Source: Rhodospirillaceae bacterium UBA1479 (GTDB lineage Bacteria; Pseudomonadota; Alphaproteobacteria; Rhodospirillales; Casp-alpha2). From it: a stretch of 64,000 nt of DNA. Both the position numbers and the translations under genes were made by a program. The notes under the pieces were generated by a model. The model was not told the DNA's origin. It did not search any database and saw nothing but the letters and a program-made list of their open reading frames with translations. Positions 8,114 to 16,701 of the stretch are shown in pieces; positions within the stretch are counted from its first letter, which is position 1; every line of letters starts with the position of its first letter. The stretch lies in contig DCRZ01000002.1 in NCBI GenBank assembly GCA_002325375.1, forward strand, positions 62,001 to 126,000, written 5' to 3'.

Positions 8114-9379
8114 TTGGACCATTTCACCTACAAAGACGGGCTGTTGTCAGCCGAGGACGTAAGCCTTGCCGACCTGGCGGACCAGATCGGCACGCCGTTC
8201 TATTGTTATTCGCGGGCAACGCTGGAACGCCACTTCCGGGTATTCGACGAAGCCCTCGCGGGCCTGGATCACACCGTCTGTTATGCGGTCAAGGCCAACG
8301 GCAACGTCGCCGTCATCAAAACCCTGGCACAGCTGGGGGCGGGGGCTGACGTGGTGTCCGGCGGTGAGCTGATGCGCGCCCTTGCGGCAGGCGTTCCGGC
8401 ATCGAAGATCGTGTTTTCCGGGGTCGGCAAGAGCCAGGCCGAAATGGCGCAGGCGCTGGACGCCGGCATCTATCAGATGAACGTGGAGTCCGAACCGGAA
8501 CTGGTGGCCCTGTCCGAGGTCGCGGCGGCCAAGGGCAAGACCGCCCATGTGGCGATCCGCATCAACCCGGACGTCGATGCCAAGACCCATGCCAAAATCA
8601 CCACGGGCCGCGCGGAAAACAAGTTCGGCATTGATTGGGACCGGGCGCCGGAAGTTTACGGGCGGGCGCGTGATCTGCCGGGCATCGACGCGGGCGGCAT
8701 CGCGGTTCACATCGGCTCGCAGCTGCTCGACCTGGAACCCTACCGCCGCGCCTACGAGCGGGTGCGCGATGTGGTTCTCGACCTGCGCGCCCAGGGCCAC
8801 GACATCCGCCGTCTTGATCTGGGCGGCGGGCTCGGCATTCCCTACAACGACGAACAGGCGCCGCCGCCGGCTGCTTATGGTGCGATGGTCAAGGAGGTCG
8901 TCGGGCCGCTCGGCTGTCACGTCACGTTCGAGCCGGGTCGCCTGATCGCGGGCAACGCGGGCGTGCTGGTGACCCGTGTTCTCTATGCCAAGGACGGTTC
9001 GACCCGCCGCTTCGTCATCGTCGATGCGGCCATGAACGACCTGATCCGCCCGGCCCTCTATGACGCCTATCACGCCATCGTGCCGGTGGCCGAACCGGCG
9101 CCGGGCAGTGCTTTGCATCCGGTCGATGTCGTTGGACCTATCTGCGAAACCGGTGATACATTTGCGGTGCAACGCCATCTTCCCGCCGTAAAGCCGGGGG
9201 ATCTTCTGGCGATCAGGTCCGCGGGTGCCTATGGGGCGGTCATGGCCTCGACCTACAACGGCCGGCCCCTGGTGCCCGAGGTTCTGGTATCGGGCGGCGA
9301 CCATGCCGTGGTCCGCCGTCGTGTCGAAGCCGAGGAATTCATGGCCTTCGACGCGCTGCCGCCCTGGTTGGCGGACTGA
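8114..9379 (+). CDS. lysA: diaminopimelate decarboxylase
   Basis: A 421-residue fold-type III PLP enzyme that converts meso-diaminopimelate to lysine. The PLP lysine is in CYAVKANGN (Lys60). The glycine-rich phosphate-binding loop (DLGGGLGIPY), the EPGR motif (FEPGRLIAGNAG) and the CETGD substrate motif (VGPICETGDTF) are all visible. The start is a TTG with only a weak ribosome site; the MDHFTYKDG sequence after it matches where the family begins, so I keep it. It follows lptM by 55 bases. Confidence 0.96.
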   Translation: MDHFTYKDGLLSAEDVSLADLADQIGTPFYCYSRATLERHFRVFDEALAGLDHTVCYAVKANGNVAVIKTLAQLGAGADVVSGGELMRALAAGVPASKIVFSGVGKSQAEMAQALDAGIYQMNVESEPELVALSEVAAAKGKTAHVAIRINPDVDAKTHAKITTGRAENKFGIDWDRAPEVYGRARDLPGIDAGGIAVHIGSQLLDLEPYRRAYERVRDVVLDLRAQGHDIRRLDLGGGLGIPYNDEQAPPPAAYGAMVKEVVGPLGCHVTFEPGRLIAGNAGVLVTRVLYAKDGSTRRFVIVDAAMNDLIRPALYDAYHAIVPVAEPAPGSALHPVDVVGPICETGDTFAVQRHLPAVKPGDLLAIRSAGAYGAVMASTYNGRPLVPEVLVSGGDHAVVRRRVEAEEFMAFDALPPWLAD

Positions 9380-9452
9380 TTGCCGGGTTTCCGGCGTCTC
9401 GGTCCTTAAGGCCTTCGGTGGAAAACGGGTTGCGGGGTGCCTTGGGCGGCCC

Positions 9453-9467
9453 CACCTGTTTCAGGTG
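9453..9467. repeat. short perfect hairpin in the lysA-TIGR02302 gap
   Basis: CACCTG, TTT and CAGGTG form a six-bp stem with a 3-base loop, 36 bases before the start of the next gene. No T-run follows. It could be a minor transcript structure or chance. Confidence 0.3.
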
Positions 9468-9502
9468 AACCTGCCCGACGTTGGGTGAAAGGAACCCGCC
9501 GC

Positions 9503-12181
9503 ATGCTGGATGTTCCGCCGCCGGCAACCGGCCGGACGGACACCGGATTGGGTCTGCGCTACCGCCTGCTGCTGCCGTTGGCGCGGGCCGTGGTTTTCTT
9601 TGAAAAAATTTGGCCGCTGGCCTGGTCCGTGCTGGCCGTCCTTGCCCTGTTCGTGGGCCTGGCGCTGCTCGACATCCTTCCCCTGCTGCCGCATTGGCTG
9701 CACGGCATCGTGCTGGTGGCTTTCGCCGGTGTGCTGGCGCTGGCTCTGCGCCGGGCGTGGGAAAACCGGCCCGTGGTCAGCCGCGCCGCCGCCCGTCACC
9801 GGCTGGAGGACGACAGCGGCTTTGACCATCGCCCCCTCGCCACCCTGGATGACCGGCTGCTGGCCGGTATGGACGACCGTCTGGCGCGTCGCCTGTGGCA
9901 GCGCCACCGCGACCGCATGGCCGACCGAATCGCCGGCATGCGCCTGGGCGCCCCCGCGCCGGATGTGGCCGGCCACGACCCCCGGGCGTTCCGCGCCCCT
10001 CTGCTGGTGCTTCTGGTGCTCGGCATCGTCGTCGGCGGACACGACGCGGGCGGGCGCCTGCTGCGTGCGATGACCCCCTTGGGGGCGGCGGCCATGGGCC
10101 AACAGCTCAGCCTGTCCGTGTGGATCACGCCGCCCGCCTATACCCGTCAGGCGCCGATCTATCTGGAATTGAATGGCGGCGGCAAGGTGCCGACGCCCGG
10201 CGACAGACCGGCCGACGCCGCCATATCCGTGCCCCAGGGCTCGACCCTGCTGGCCCAGGTCAGCGGCACCGGGCGTACCCCCGACCTGACCCTGGGCGGT
10301 GTCGAAACCACCTTCACCCCGATCGGCAGCGGCCATGAGGCCGGCAGCTTTCGTCTGGAAACCCTGCTCGACACGCCGGGCGTCCAGGATATCAACATCA
10401 CCGTCGCCGGACGCGGGCTTGCGGCATGGCCTCTGATCGTGGTCGCCGACGCACCGCCGACGGCGGAATTCATGGCCAAGCCGTCACAAGCCGGGCGGGC
10501 ATCGTTCAAGACCGAGTTCGAAGCCAAGGACGATTACGGTCTGGCTTCCGTGGAATTGACCATCCGCCATCCCAACGGCCGCCCCGTTCCCGGCGGTGAG
10601 GAGATCGTGCGCCTCGCCCTGCCGCTGGCCGAGCCGGGCACCGTGCTGACCCAAGGTGTCGGTGTCCACGACCTGAGTGCTCATCCCTGGGCGGGGATCG
10701 AGGTCGTCGGCCGGATCGAGGCCACGGACGGCCGCGGTCAGGTCGGCGTCAGCGAGGATCTGAAATTCCTGTTGCCGCAGCGTACTTTCAATCACCCGGT
10801 CGCGCGCGCGCTGGTCGAACAGCGGCGCAAGCTGTCGGACGTTTCCCCCGATGTAATCATCGAGGTGGTCGAGGTTCTGGAAGACCTGCTTCACAAGCCC
10901 GACCATTTTTTCAACGATACGGTGGTGTTCCTCGCCATTAACGTGGCCGGCGCGCGGCTGCTGCACAGCGGCGACAAGGATACGGAAATCGCCAGCGTTC
11001 AGAAGCTTCTGTGGGATACGGCGCTGCGCATCGAAGACGGCGATTTCGCCGTCGCCGAACGCGAACTCATGGACCTTCAGGACAAGGTCATGAAGGCCAT
11101 GCGGGACGGCGCGGATTCCCAGGAGGTCCAACACCTGATGGAGCAGTTGCGCCAGGCATTGGATGAATACCTCAAGGCGCTGACCGAACAGTTGACGCGC
11201 CAGGACCTCAAGGATCTGCCGGCCTTCGATCCCAACATGCAGTCGCTGCAAAGCCGCGACCTTCAGGACATGCTCGACCGGGCACGTGAACTGGCCAAGA
11301 ACGGGGCCATGGATGCGGCCCGTCAGATGTTGGCGCAATTGCAGAAGGCGCTTGATCAGATTCGCCGCGGCATGGCCATGGCGCCGCAGGAACAGCAGCA
11401 GATGTCCGAGGCCAAGCGCCTGATGGACGGGCTCCGCGAGTTGACCGAACGCCAGCGCGGTCTGCTTGACGAAACCTTTCAGCGTGCCCAGCAGGACCGC
11501 CTTTCGCCGCGCGGACGCCAGGGCCCGGAAGGCGCCATGCCGCTGCAGCGGGAGGGAGAGCAAGGCCAGGGCGAAAGACGCCCCGGCCAGGGGCCGCAAC
11601 GTGGCCAAGGCCTGCAACCGGGTGAAGGGCAGGGCGAGCGGCAACAGGCCCGCCCCGGCGGCACACCGCGGCCGGGGATGGGAGGCGATCCCAATCTGCA
11701 AGGCCGCGCCCAGCAGGAAGCCCTGCGCCGGGCGTTGGGTGACCTGATGCTGCAGATGGATGAAATGCTGGGCAATATCCCGGGCGAAATGGGCCAGGCG
11801 GAGCGCGCCATGCGCGAGGCGTCGCGCGCTCTCGGCAAGGGACAGCCGGGCAATGCCGTGCCCAATCAGACGGAAGCCCTGGAGCACCTGCAGAAATCCC
11901 AGGACCAGATGGCGCAGAAGATGGCGCAGCAATTCGGCCCGCAACTCGGCCTGCGCCCCGGACAGCAGGGCCAGCGCGGGCCCGGCCGCGGCCAGGACCC
12001 GTTCGGCCGTGGTTCGGGCGGGGCCTTCGGCGCCTCGGTCGACGGCGACGTCGATGTGCCGTCACGCATGGAAATGCGCCGGGCCCGGGAAATTCTCGAC
12101 GAACTGCGCAAGCGGTCCGGCGAACGCCAGCGCCCGCCGCTGGAACGCGACTACATCGACCGCCTGCTCAAGCAGTTCTGA
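9503..12181 (+). CDS. TIGR02302/DUF4175 family membrane protein
   Basis: An 892-residue protein of a family found in alphaproteobacteria near lysA and recognised by two N-terminal membrane helices (about residues 25-75), another near 170-190, a periplasmic beta-rich middle (about 200-430) and a long helical region. The C-terminal third (about 640-890) is glutamine-, glycine- and arginine-rich with repeated QG/PGQ words, likely disordered. The final helix carries RAREILDELRKRS. Function is unknown; context near ftsEX and envelope genes suggests a cell-envelope role. The start ATG at 9503 has a GAAAGGA site; a GTG 66 bases upstream is a weaker option. Confidence 0.85.
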   Translation: MLDVPPPATGRTDTGLGLRYRLLLPLARAVVFFEKIWPLAWSVLAVLALFVGLALLDILPLLPHWLHGIVLVAFAGVLALALRRAWENRPVVSRAAARHRLEDDSGFDHRPLATLDDRLLAGMDDRLARRLWQRHRDRMADRIAGMRLGAPAPDVAGHDPRAFRAPLLVLLVLGIVVGGHDAGGRLLRAMTPLGAAAMGQQLSLSVWITPPAYTRQAPIYLELNGGGKVPTPGDRPADAAISVPQGSTLLAQVSGTGRTPDLTLGGVETTFTPIGSGHEAGSFRLETLLDTPGVQDINITVAGRGLAAWPLIVVADAPPTAEFMAKPSQAGRASFKTEFEAKDDYGLASVELTIRHPNGRPVPGGEEIVRLALPLAEPGTVLTQGVGVHDLSAHPWAGIEVVGRIEATDGRGQVGVSEDLKFLLPQRTFNHPVARALVEQRRKLSDVSPDVIIEVVEVLEDLLHKPDHFFNDTVVFLAINVAGARLLHSGDKDTEIASVQKLLWDTALRIEDGDFAVAERELMDLQDKVMKAMRDGADSQEVQHLMEQLRQALDEYLKALTEQLTRQDLKDLPAFDPNMQSLQSRDLQDMLDRARELAKNGAMDAARQMLAQLQKALDQIRRGMAMAPQEQQQMSEAKRLMDGLRELTERQRGLLDETFQRAQQDRLSPRGRQGPEGAMPLQREGEQGQGERRPGQGPQRGQGLQPGEGQGERQQARPGGTPRPGMGGDPNLQGRAQQEALRRALGDLMLQMDEMLGNIPGEMGQAERAMREASRALGKGQPGNAVPNQTEALEHLQKSQDQMAQKMAQQFGPQLGLRPGQQGQRGPGRGQDPFGRGSGGAFGASVDGDVDVPSRMEMRRAREILDELRKRSGERQRPPLERDYIDRLLKQF

Positions 12182-12211
12182 TTTCCGGAATAAACGGGCC
12201 CCGGCCGGCAC

Positions 12212-13267
12212 CTAATGCTTGGCGGGGGCCGCCGCGTCCTTGGGATCGACGAAGGTGACCGTGATACGCCGGCGCAGGGGCGACGGCTCGCGGACCCGGA
12301 TCTTGAACGACATCTTGTCGCCCTTCGCCAGTTCGCTCTTCAGCGGCGCCACGTCGGTGTGCTGAATCGGCTCGCCTTCGGAATCGAACAGGATCGCACG
12401 GACCATGGGAACGGGGCGGGGACCGTCGGCGACGTTTTCGATCTGGCCGCGGATGACCAAAACTTCCAAGCCCTGATCCGTTTCCTGGGCATGTTCGACG
12501 CGCTGAATTTGCAGACCGTCGCCGACCTGATGGAATCCGATCATCTTGAACACGTCGTTCAACTGCGGAACCTTGGCGACCAGTTCGTCCTTGAAGAAGA
12601 AGGTGCCGGCGACCAGCCCGCCGATCAGCAGAACGAAGAACAGGGCGATGACCTTGCCCAGGATGCTTTTCTGCGGCAGATCGTCGTCCGGGTCCTGTTC
12701 CTCGGCCGAGAACACGTCGGGAATGTAGTCCGGGTCGTCCATCTGGTCCGGGGACTCGATGGACTCCAGGTCGTCTTCCTCATCGTCGTTGTTGATCAGG
12801 GATTCGAACGGCTCGATGTCGTCGTCGTCATCCTCGAACATGTCGTCGATGTCATTGGGCAGCACGCCCATGTCGTCGTTCGTGTCGTCGGCGATCATGG
12901 TGTCGGGCTCAATGATGGGGTCAGGCTCGTCCGCCGGTTCCGGCGCCGGCGGCGCCGGCATGGGGGCCGGTTCGGGCGCTGGTGGCGGCGGCGGCGCGGC
13001 CTGCGGCACGGGAGCCGGCGCATAAGCCTGCGGCGGATAAGGCGCGGGCGCGGCGCCGTAGCCGGGCTGCGCGTACATCTGTTGCTGGGGCGGATAGCCC
13101 ATGGGCGCCGCGGGGCGCCGGGGTTCCGGCTGCGGATCAGGCAGCGCATCGCGCGGGTCGGCGAACCACACATGACTGCAGTTGGAGCAACTCACGTTTC
13201 GCCCCTGCCCAAGCTGCGCGGGTTGCAGCATGTAGCGCGTGCGACAATTTGGACAGGTAACCAGCAT
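12212..13267 (-). CDS. MJ0042-type zinc-ribbon membrane protein with DUF3426-like C-terminus
   Basis: A 351-residue protein. The N-terminal zinc ribbon has Cys5, Cys8, Cys27 and Cys30 (TCPNCRTRY ... CSNCSHVWF). A proline/alanine-rich linker follows (about 50-120), then a very acidic Asp/Glu stretch (about 130-200). One membrane helix (VIALFFVLLIGGLVAGTFFF, about 220-240) leads into a beta-rich periplasmic domain that resembles DUF3426. The start at MLVTCPNC was chosen because the ribbon begins there. It lies divergent from ftsE, as it often does in Rhodospirillales. No direct function is known for the family. Confidence 0.85.
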   Translation of the reverse strand: MLVTCPNCRTRYMLQPAQLGQGRNVSCSNCSHVWFADPRDALPDPQPEPRRPAAPMGYPPQQQMYAQPGYGAAPAPYPPQAYAPAPVPQAAPPPPPAPEPAPMPAPPAPEPADEPDPIIEPDTMIADDTNDDMGVLPNDIDDMFEDDDDDIEPFESLINNDDEEDDLESIESPDQMDDPDYIPDVFSAEEQDPDDDLPQKSILGKVIALFFVLLIGGLVAGTFFFKDELVAKVPQLNDVFKMIGFHQVGDGLQIQRVEHAQETDQGLEVLVIRGQIENVADGPRPVPMVRAILFDSEGEPIQHTDVAPLKSELAKGDKMSFKIRVREPSPLRRRITVTFVDPKDAAAPAKH

Positions 13268-13447
13268 ATTTACCCCGATTCCACCCATGGACTTTATATG
13301 CGTCGGTAAATAGGAAAGCAAGCCGAGCAAACCCAAGGACTTCGGCTCCCTCCCTGGACGCCGACGCGGCCCCATGGCATTGTTCCTTAAAGGGAATAGC
13401 CGATCATTGATGAATTTTTCCCTAAAGTCCCCGAGAGCCCGATCAAG

Positions 13448-14230
13448 GTGCCCCCAAAGGTGAGAGACAGCGATCCCGAAAGCATCGTCCGCTTCGAAAA
13501 TGTCGGACTGCGCTATGGACTGGGGCCTGAGGTGCTGCAGGACATCACCTTTTCCCTGGGGCCGTCGTCCTTTCGCTTTCTTCTGGGGGAAAGCGGCGCC
13601 GGTAAATCGTCCCTGCTGAAACTGCTCTACATGGCCCTGCGGCCGACGCGGGGGCAGATATCATTGTTCGGGCGCAACGTCGCCAGCATGTCGCGGAACG
13701 AATTGCCGCGTCTGCGCCGCCGGGTCGGCGTGGTGTTCCAGGAATTTCGTCTGCTCGATCATTTGTCGGCCTTCGACAACGTGGCATTGCCCATGCGTGT
13801 GGCCGGGGCCCGGGAAAGCGACGTGCGCCGCCATGTCGAGGAACTGCTGTCCTGGGTCGGGCTGAAGGATCATTTGAATTCGCGCCCGCCGACCCTGTCC
13901 GGCGGCCAGCAGCAGCGCATCGCCATCGCCCGCGCCGTCATCACCCGGCCCAAGCTTCTGCTGGCGGACGAGCCGACGGGCAACGTCGACGACAAGATGG
14001 GCCTGCGCCTGATGCATCTGTTCGAGGAATTGAACAAACTGGGCACCACGGTGATCGTGGCGACCCACAACCTGGGTATCGTGCGCCAGATGGCGCATCC
14101 CGTCATGCGCCTGGAAAACGGCCGCCTGAACACGGATGAGGCGGAAATCATTTCCGACCTGGGCCTGGACGAACCGGGAATCGGCGCCGGCGCGGCTTCT
14201 GCCGGTCCCGGTTTCTCCCGCATTCATTGA
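13448..14230 (+). CDS. ftsE: cell-division ABC transporter ATP-binding protein FtsE
   Basis: A 260-residue ABC ATPase with Walker A GESGAGKS, Q-loop in VVFQEFRLLDH, signature LSGGQQQR and Walker B LLLADEPTGN. FtsE with FtsX forms a complex that activates periplasmic peptidoglycan hydrolases or their regulators at the division site. The start is a GTG at 13448 with a poor ribosome site; the first residues (about 1-12) extend past the usual FtsE beginning (IVRFENVGLRYG), so the true start is not certain. The stop overlaps the ftsX start (TGATG), indicating translational coupling. Confidence 0.95.
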   Translation: MPPKVRDSDPESIVRFENVGLRYGLGPEVLQDITFSLGPSSFRFLLGESGAGKSSLLKLLYMALRPTRGQISLFGRNVASMSRNELPRLRRRVGVVFQEFRLLDHLSAFDNVALPMRVAGARESDVRRHVEELLSWVGLKDHLNSRPPTLSGGQQQRIAIARAVITRPKLLLADEPTGNVDDKMGLRLMHLFEELNKLGTTVIVATHNLGIVRQMAHPVMRLENGRLNTDEAEIISDLGLDEPGIGAGAASAGPGFSRIH

Positions 14231-15123
14231 TGCTGACCGTGATGCTCCGCCGCCGCTCCGACCTGCCGATGAACGAAGATACCCTGGGCCGCTTCCTGCC
14301 CTGGCTGATCGCCTTCATGGTCTTCCTGTCGGCCCTGGCGCTGGCCGGGATGTTGATCCTCAACGACGCGGTCAAGCGCTGGGATACGGGGCTCAACGCC
14401 ACCGTCTCGGTTCAGGTGCCGCCGGGCGCTAACGCCCGCGAGGACGAACAGCGCCTGGGCCAGGTGCTTGCCGTGCTGGCTGCCAAGCCGGGGGTGGAAC
14501 GCTACGAGACACTGCCCAAGGACCGCCTGCTCGATCTACTGAAACCCTGGATCGGTGAGGCGGGGCAGGCGCAGGACCTGCCGATCCCCATGCTGATCGA
14601 TGTTACCGTGGACCGCGATGCGGCGCTCGACGCGCAAAGCCTGGCCAGGGAACTTCAGGCCCGCGTGCCGGGGGTGTCCGTCGACGACCATCGGGTGTGG
14701 CTCAGCCAACTCGTGCGCCTGGTCACGGTGATCCAGGTCCTGGCCTGGGCGGTGTTGGGGCTGATCGGTCTGGCGACCATCGGCACCGTGGTATTCACCA
14801 CCCGCACGGGCTTGGCCATCCATCGGGAAGCCATCGAGGTTCTGCACCTGATCGGCGCCCAGGATGCCTATATCGCGCGCCAATTCGCGTCCCGCGCCCT
14901 GGGCCTGGGGCTCAAGGGCGGGTTTCTCGGCCTCGCACTCGCCGTGCCGACCCTGGCCGGGATCGGCTATCTTGCAATGGAAACGGGGGCGACCATGGTG
15001 CCCAAGCCTGACCTGGGGTTCTTCAAGGCCCTGGGATTCCTCACCCTTCCCGTCGCCGTGGCGCTGCTTGCCATGATGACCGCGCGCTCGACCGTCATGC
15101 GCAACCTGAAGCGGATGTCCTGA
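14230..15123 (+). CDS. ftsX: cell-division permease-like protein FtsX
   Basis: A 297-residue membrane protein with an N-terminal helix (about 22-45), a periplasmic loop (about 50-160) where partners bind, and three C-terminal helices ending in a short tail (VMRNLKRMS). The layout is that of FtsX. It is coupled to ftsE by a one-base overlap and to the following gene by the same kind of overlap (TGATG at 15121). A TTG one codon upstream is the alternative start. Confidence 0.93.
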   Translation: MLTVMLRRRSDLPMNEDTLGRFLPWLIAFMVFLSALALAGMLILNDAVKRWDTGLNATVSVQVPPGANAREDEQRLGQVLAVLAAKPGVERYETLPKDRLLDLLKPWIGEAGQAQDLPIPMLIDVTVDRDAALDAQSLARELQARVPGVSVDDHRVWLSQLVRLVTVIQVLAWAVLGLIGLATIGTVVFTTRTGLAIHREAIEVLHLIGAQDAYIARQFASRALGLGLKGGFLGLALAVPTLAGIGYLAMETGATMVPKPDLGFFKALGFLTLPVAVALLAMMTARSTVMRNLKRMS

Positions 15124-15758
15124 TGAGCCGGCGTCCACGCCGCAGCACCCCGGTGGGGATGGGACGGCTGCTGGTCATGGTGATCATCGTCGCCGTCATC
15201 TGGGGCGTCGGGTTGTTCCAATTCGCCGACACCATTCCGGCGAAGGTCGCGGACCCGGGCACCCGCACGGATGCCATCGTGGTCCTGACCGGCGGCAGCG
15301 GGCGGTTGGATGAAGGCCTGGACCTGTTGGCCCGCGACCTGGCCGGACAGCTGTTCGTGTCGGGCGTTTATCACGGGCTCGATGTGGAACGCCTGGTACA
15401 GATTTCCAAGCGCGAGCCCGAGGGCCTGGAGTCCCGCATCGGCATCGGCAACGCGGTCAATACCGTGGGCAACGCGGCGGAAACGCGGGTCTGGATGGCG
15501 AAGCGCGGGTTCACCTCGCTGCGCCTGGTGACCGGCGCCTATCACATGCCGCGCTCGCTCGCCGAATTTCACTTCTTCATGCCGGGGGTCAAGGTCATTC
15601 CCAACCCGGTGTTCCCCGAACATGTGAAGCAGAAGTATTGGTGGGCCTGGCCCGGCACGGCCAGCCTGATCGTTTCGGAATACAACAAGTGGCTGTTCGC
15701 CCGCGCCCGGCACTGGATTTCCAGCATCTTCGCGGCGCCCCGCCCGATCCTGAAATGA
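15123..15758 (+). CDS. YdcF-like (DUF218) membrane-anchored protein
   Basis: A 211-residue protein with one N-terminal helix (about 15-33) and a DUF218/ElyC-SanA-YdcF domain. The family motifs are visible: DAIVVLTGGSGRLDEGLDL, GNAVNTVGNAAETRVW and LVTGAYHMPRS. Members are linked to envelope precursor handling in Gram-negatives (for example ElyC in peptidoglycan assembly), but the biochemical activity is unsettled. It sits in a coupled ftsE-ftsX-this-plsC string, which fits an envelope role. Confidence 0.88.
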   Translation: MSRRPRRSTPVGMGRLLVMVIIVAVIWGVGLFQFADTIPAKVADPGTRTDAIVVLTGGSGRLDEGLDLLARDLAGQLFVSGVYHGLDVERLVQISKREPEGLESRIGIGNAVNTVGNAAETRVWMAKRGFTSLRLVTGAYHMPRSLAEFHFFMPGVKVIPNPVFPEHVKQKYWWAWPGTASLIVSEYNKWLFARARHWISSIFAAPRPILK

Positions 15759-15769
15759 GGGGGCCGACC

Positions 15770-16531
15770 ATGATCCTGGTCCGCTCGATCCTGTTCGGGG
15801 GGCTGTTCTTTCCGTGGAGCACGCTGTGCTCCATCTTCGTGCCGATTTCGCTGATCTTCCCGCGCAAGTTCATGCAGACCATCGTCAAGGTCTGGGGCAT
15901 CGGCGTGCGCTTTCTGCTGAAATGGGTGGTCGGGCTGAAGTGGCGGGCCGAGGGCCTGGACAACGTTCCGCCGGGGCCCTGCGTGATCGCGTCCAAGCAT
16001 CAAAGTGCGTGGGACACCATGGTGTTCCATGTCCTGCTGCCCGACCCGGTCTATGTCGTGAAGAAGGAACTGACGCGCATCCCGTTTTGGGGCTGGGGCT
16101 TCTACAAGGCCGGATGCGTCGTGGTCGACCGCAAGGCCGGGGCTAAGGCGTTGAAGCATCTGGTCATCGGCGTGCAGGAAGCCCTGGCCCGCGGCAGCCA
16201 GGTCGTGATCTTCCCCGAGGGCACGCGCACCGCCCCCGACCAGAAGGTCGACTACCACCCGGGCATCGCCGCCATCTACCGCGACGCCAACGTGCCCGTG
16301 GTGCCCGTGGCGCTTGATTCCGGCCTGTTCTGGGGCCGCATGGCGGCGCTCAAATATCCCGGTGAGATCACCATCCGGTTCATGGAGCCGATCCAGCCGG
16401 GCGGCGACCGCCGCGAATTCCTGGGCCTGCTGCAAGGCCGGGTCGAAGGCGAAAGCGCCAAACTGATGGCGGAAAAGCGCGCGCGTTATCCCTGGCTGCC
16501 CGCTCCCCGGCCCGCTGTGGAAAACGGGTAA
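15770..16531 (+). CDS. plsC: 1-acyl-sn-glycerol-3-phosphate acyltransferase (PlsC family)
   Basis: A 253-residue predicted phospholipid-synthesis enzyme that acylates lysophosphatidic acid. The catalytic HX4D motif is KHQSAWDTM, and the glycerophosphate-binding motif is FPEGTRTAP. Two N-terminal hydrophobic segments (about 5-45) attach it to the inner membrane. The start at 15770 follows a GAGGGGG ribosome site; an ATG at 15755 overlapping the previous stop would add five residues. The end of the gene contains TGTGGAAAA, a DnaA-box-like word discussed under findings. Confidence 0.92.
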   Translation: MILVRSILFGGLFFPWSTLCSIFVPISLIFPRKFMQTIVKVWGIGVRFLLKWVVGLKWRAEGLDNVPPGPCVIASKHQSAWDTMVFHVLLPDPVYVVKKELTRIPFWGWGFYKAGCVVVDRKAGAKALKHLVIGVQEALARGSQVVIFPEGTRTAPDQKVDYHPGIAAIYRDANVPVVPVALDSGLFWGRMAALKYPGEITIRFMEPIQPGGDRREFLGLLQGRVEGESAKLMAEKRARYPWLPAPRPAVENG

Positions 16532-16636
16532 AACTTCTCAATCGCCCGCTCTACACCGTGTTCCGGCGGCCCTTCCTGTGGGCTGTTCTGGGGGCTTTTT
16601 GCCGCTTCCTGTGGGAAACATAAAGAGAACAAAAAA

Positions 16637-16665
16637 TTGACCCCCTGGGGGTAACCGCCTACACT
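16637..16665 (+). promoter_or_regulatory. probable sigma-70-type promoter of nrdJ with palindromic spacer
   Basis: TTGACC (16637-16642), a 17-base spacer and TACACT (16660-16665) give a good -35/-10 pair, with an A-rich tract immediately upstream. The spacer holds ACCCCC-T-GGGGGT (16640-16652), which would place an operator under RNA polymerase. Transcription would begin about 30 bases before the GTG start. I looked for a cobalamin riboswitch here and saw none; the gap is too short. Confidence 0.6.
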
Positions 16666-16701
16666 TGTTGAAACTTTCCATCATCAAAGGATTACGGGCC
16701 C

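Noticed and set aside
16628..16643. An alphaproteobacterial LexA box (GAAC-N7-GAAC) before nrdJ
   Set aside because: Only the first half-site is present; the second half differs at two bases.
16532..16701. A cobalamin riboswitch upstream of the B12-dependent nrdJ
   Set aside because: The gap is 170 bases and shows neither the conserved B12-box nor the usual long structured leader; a plain promoter with a 30-base leader is a better reading.
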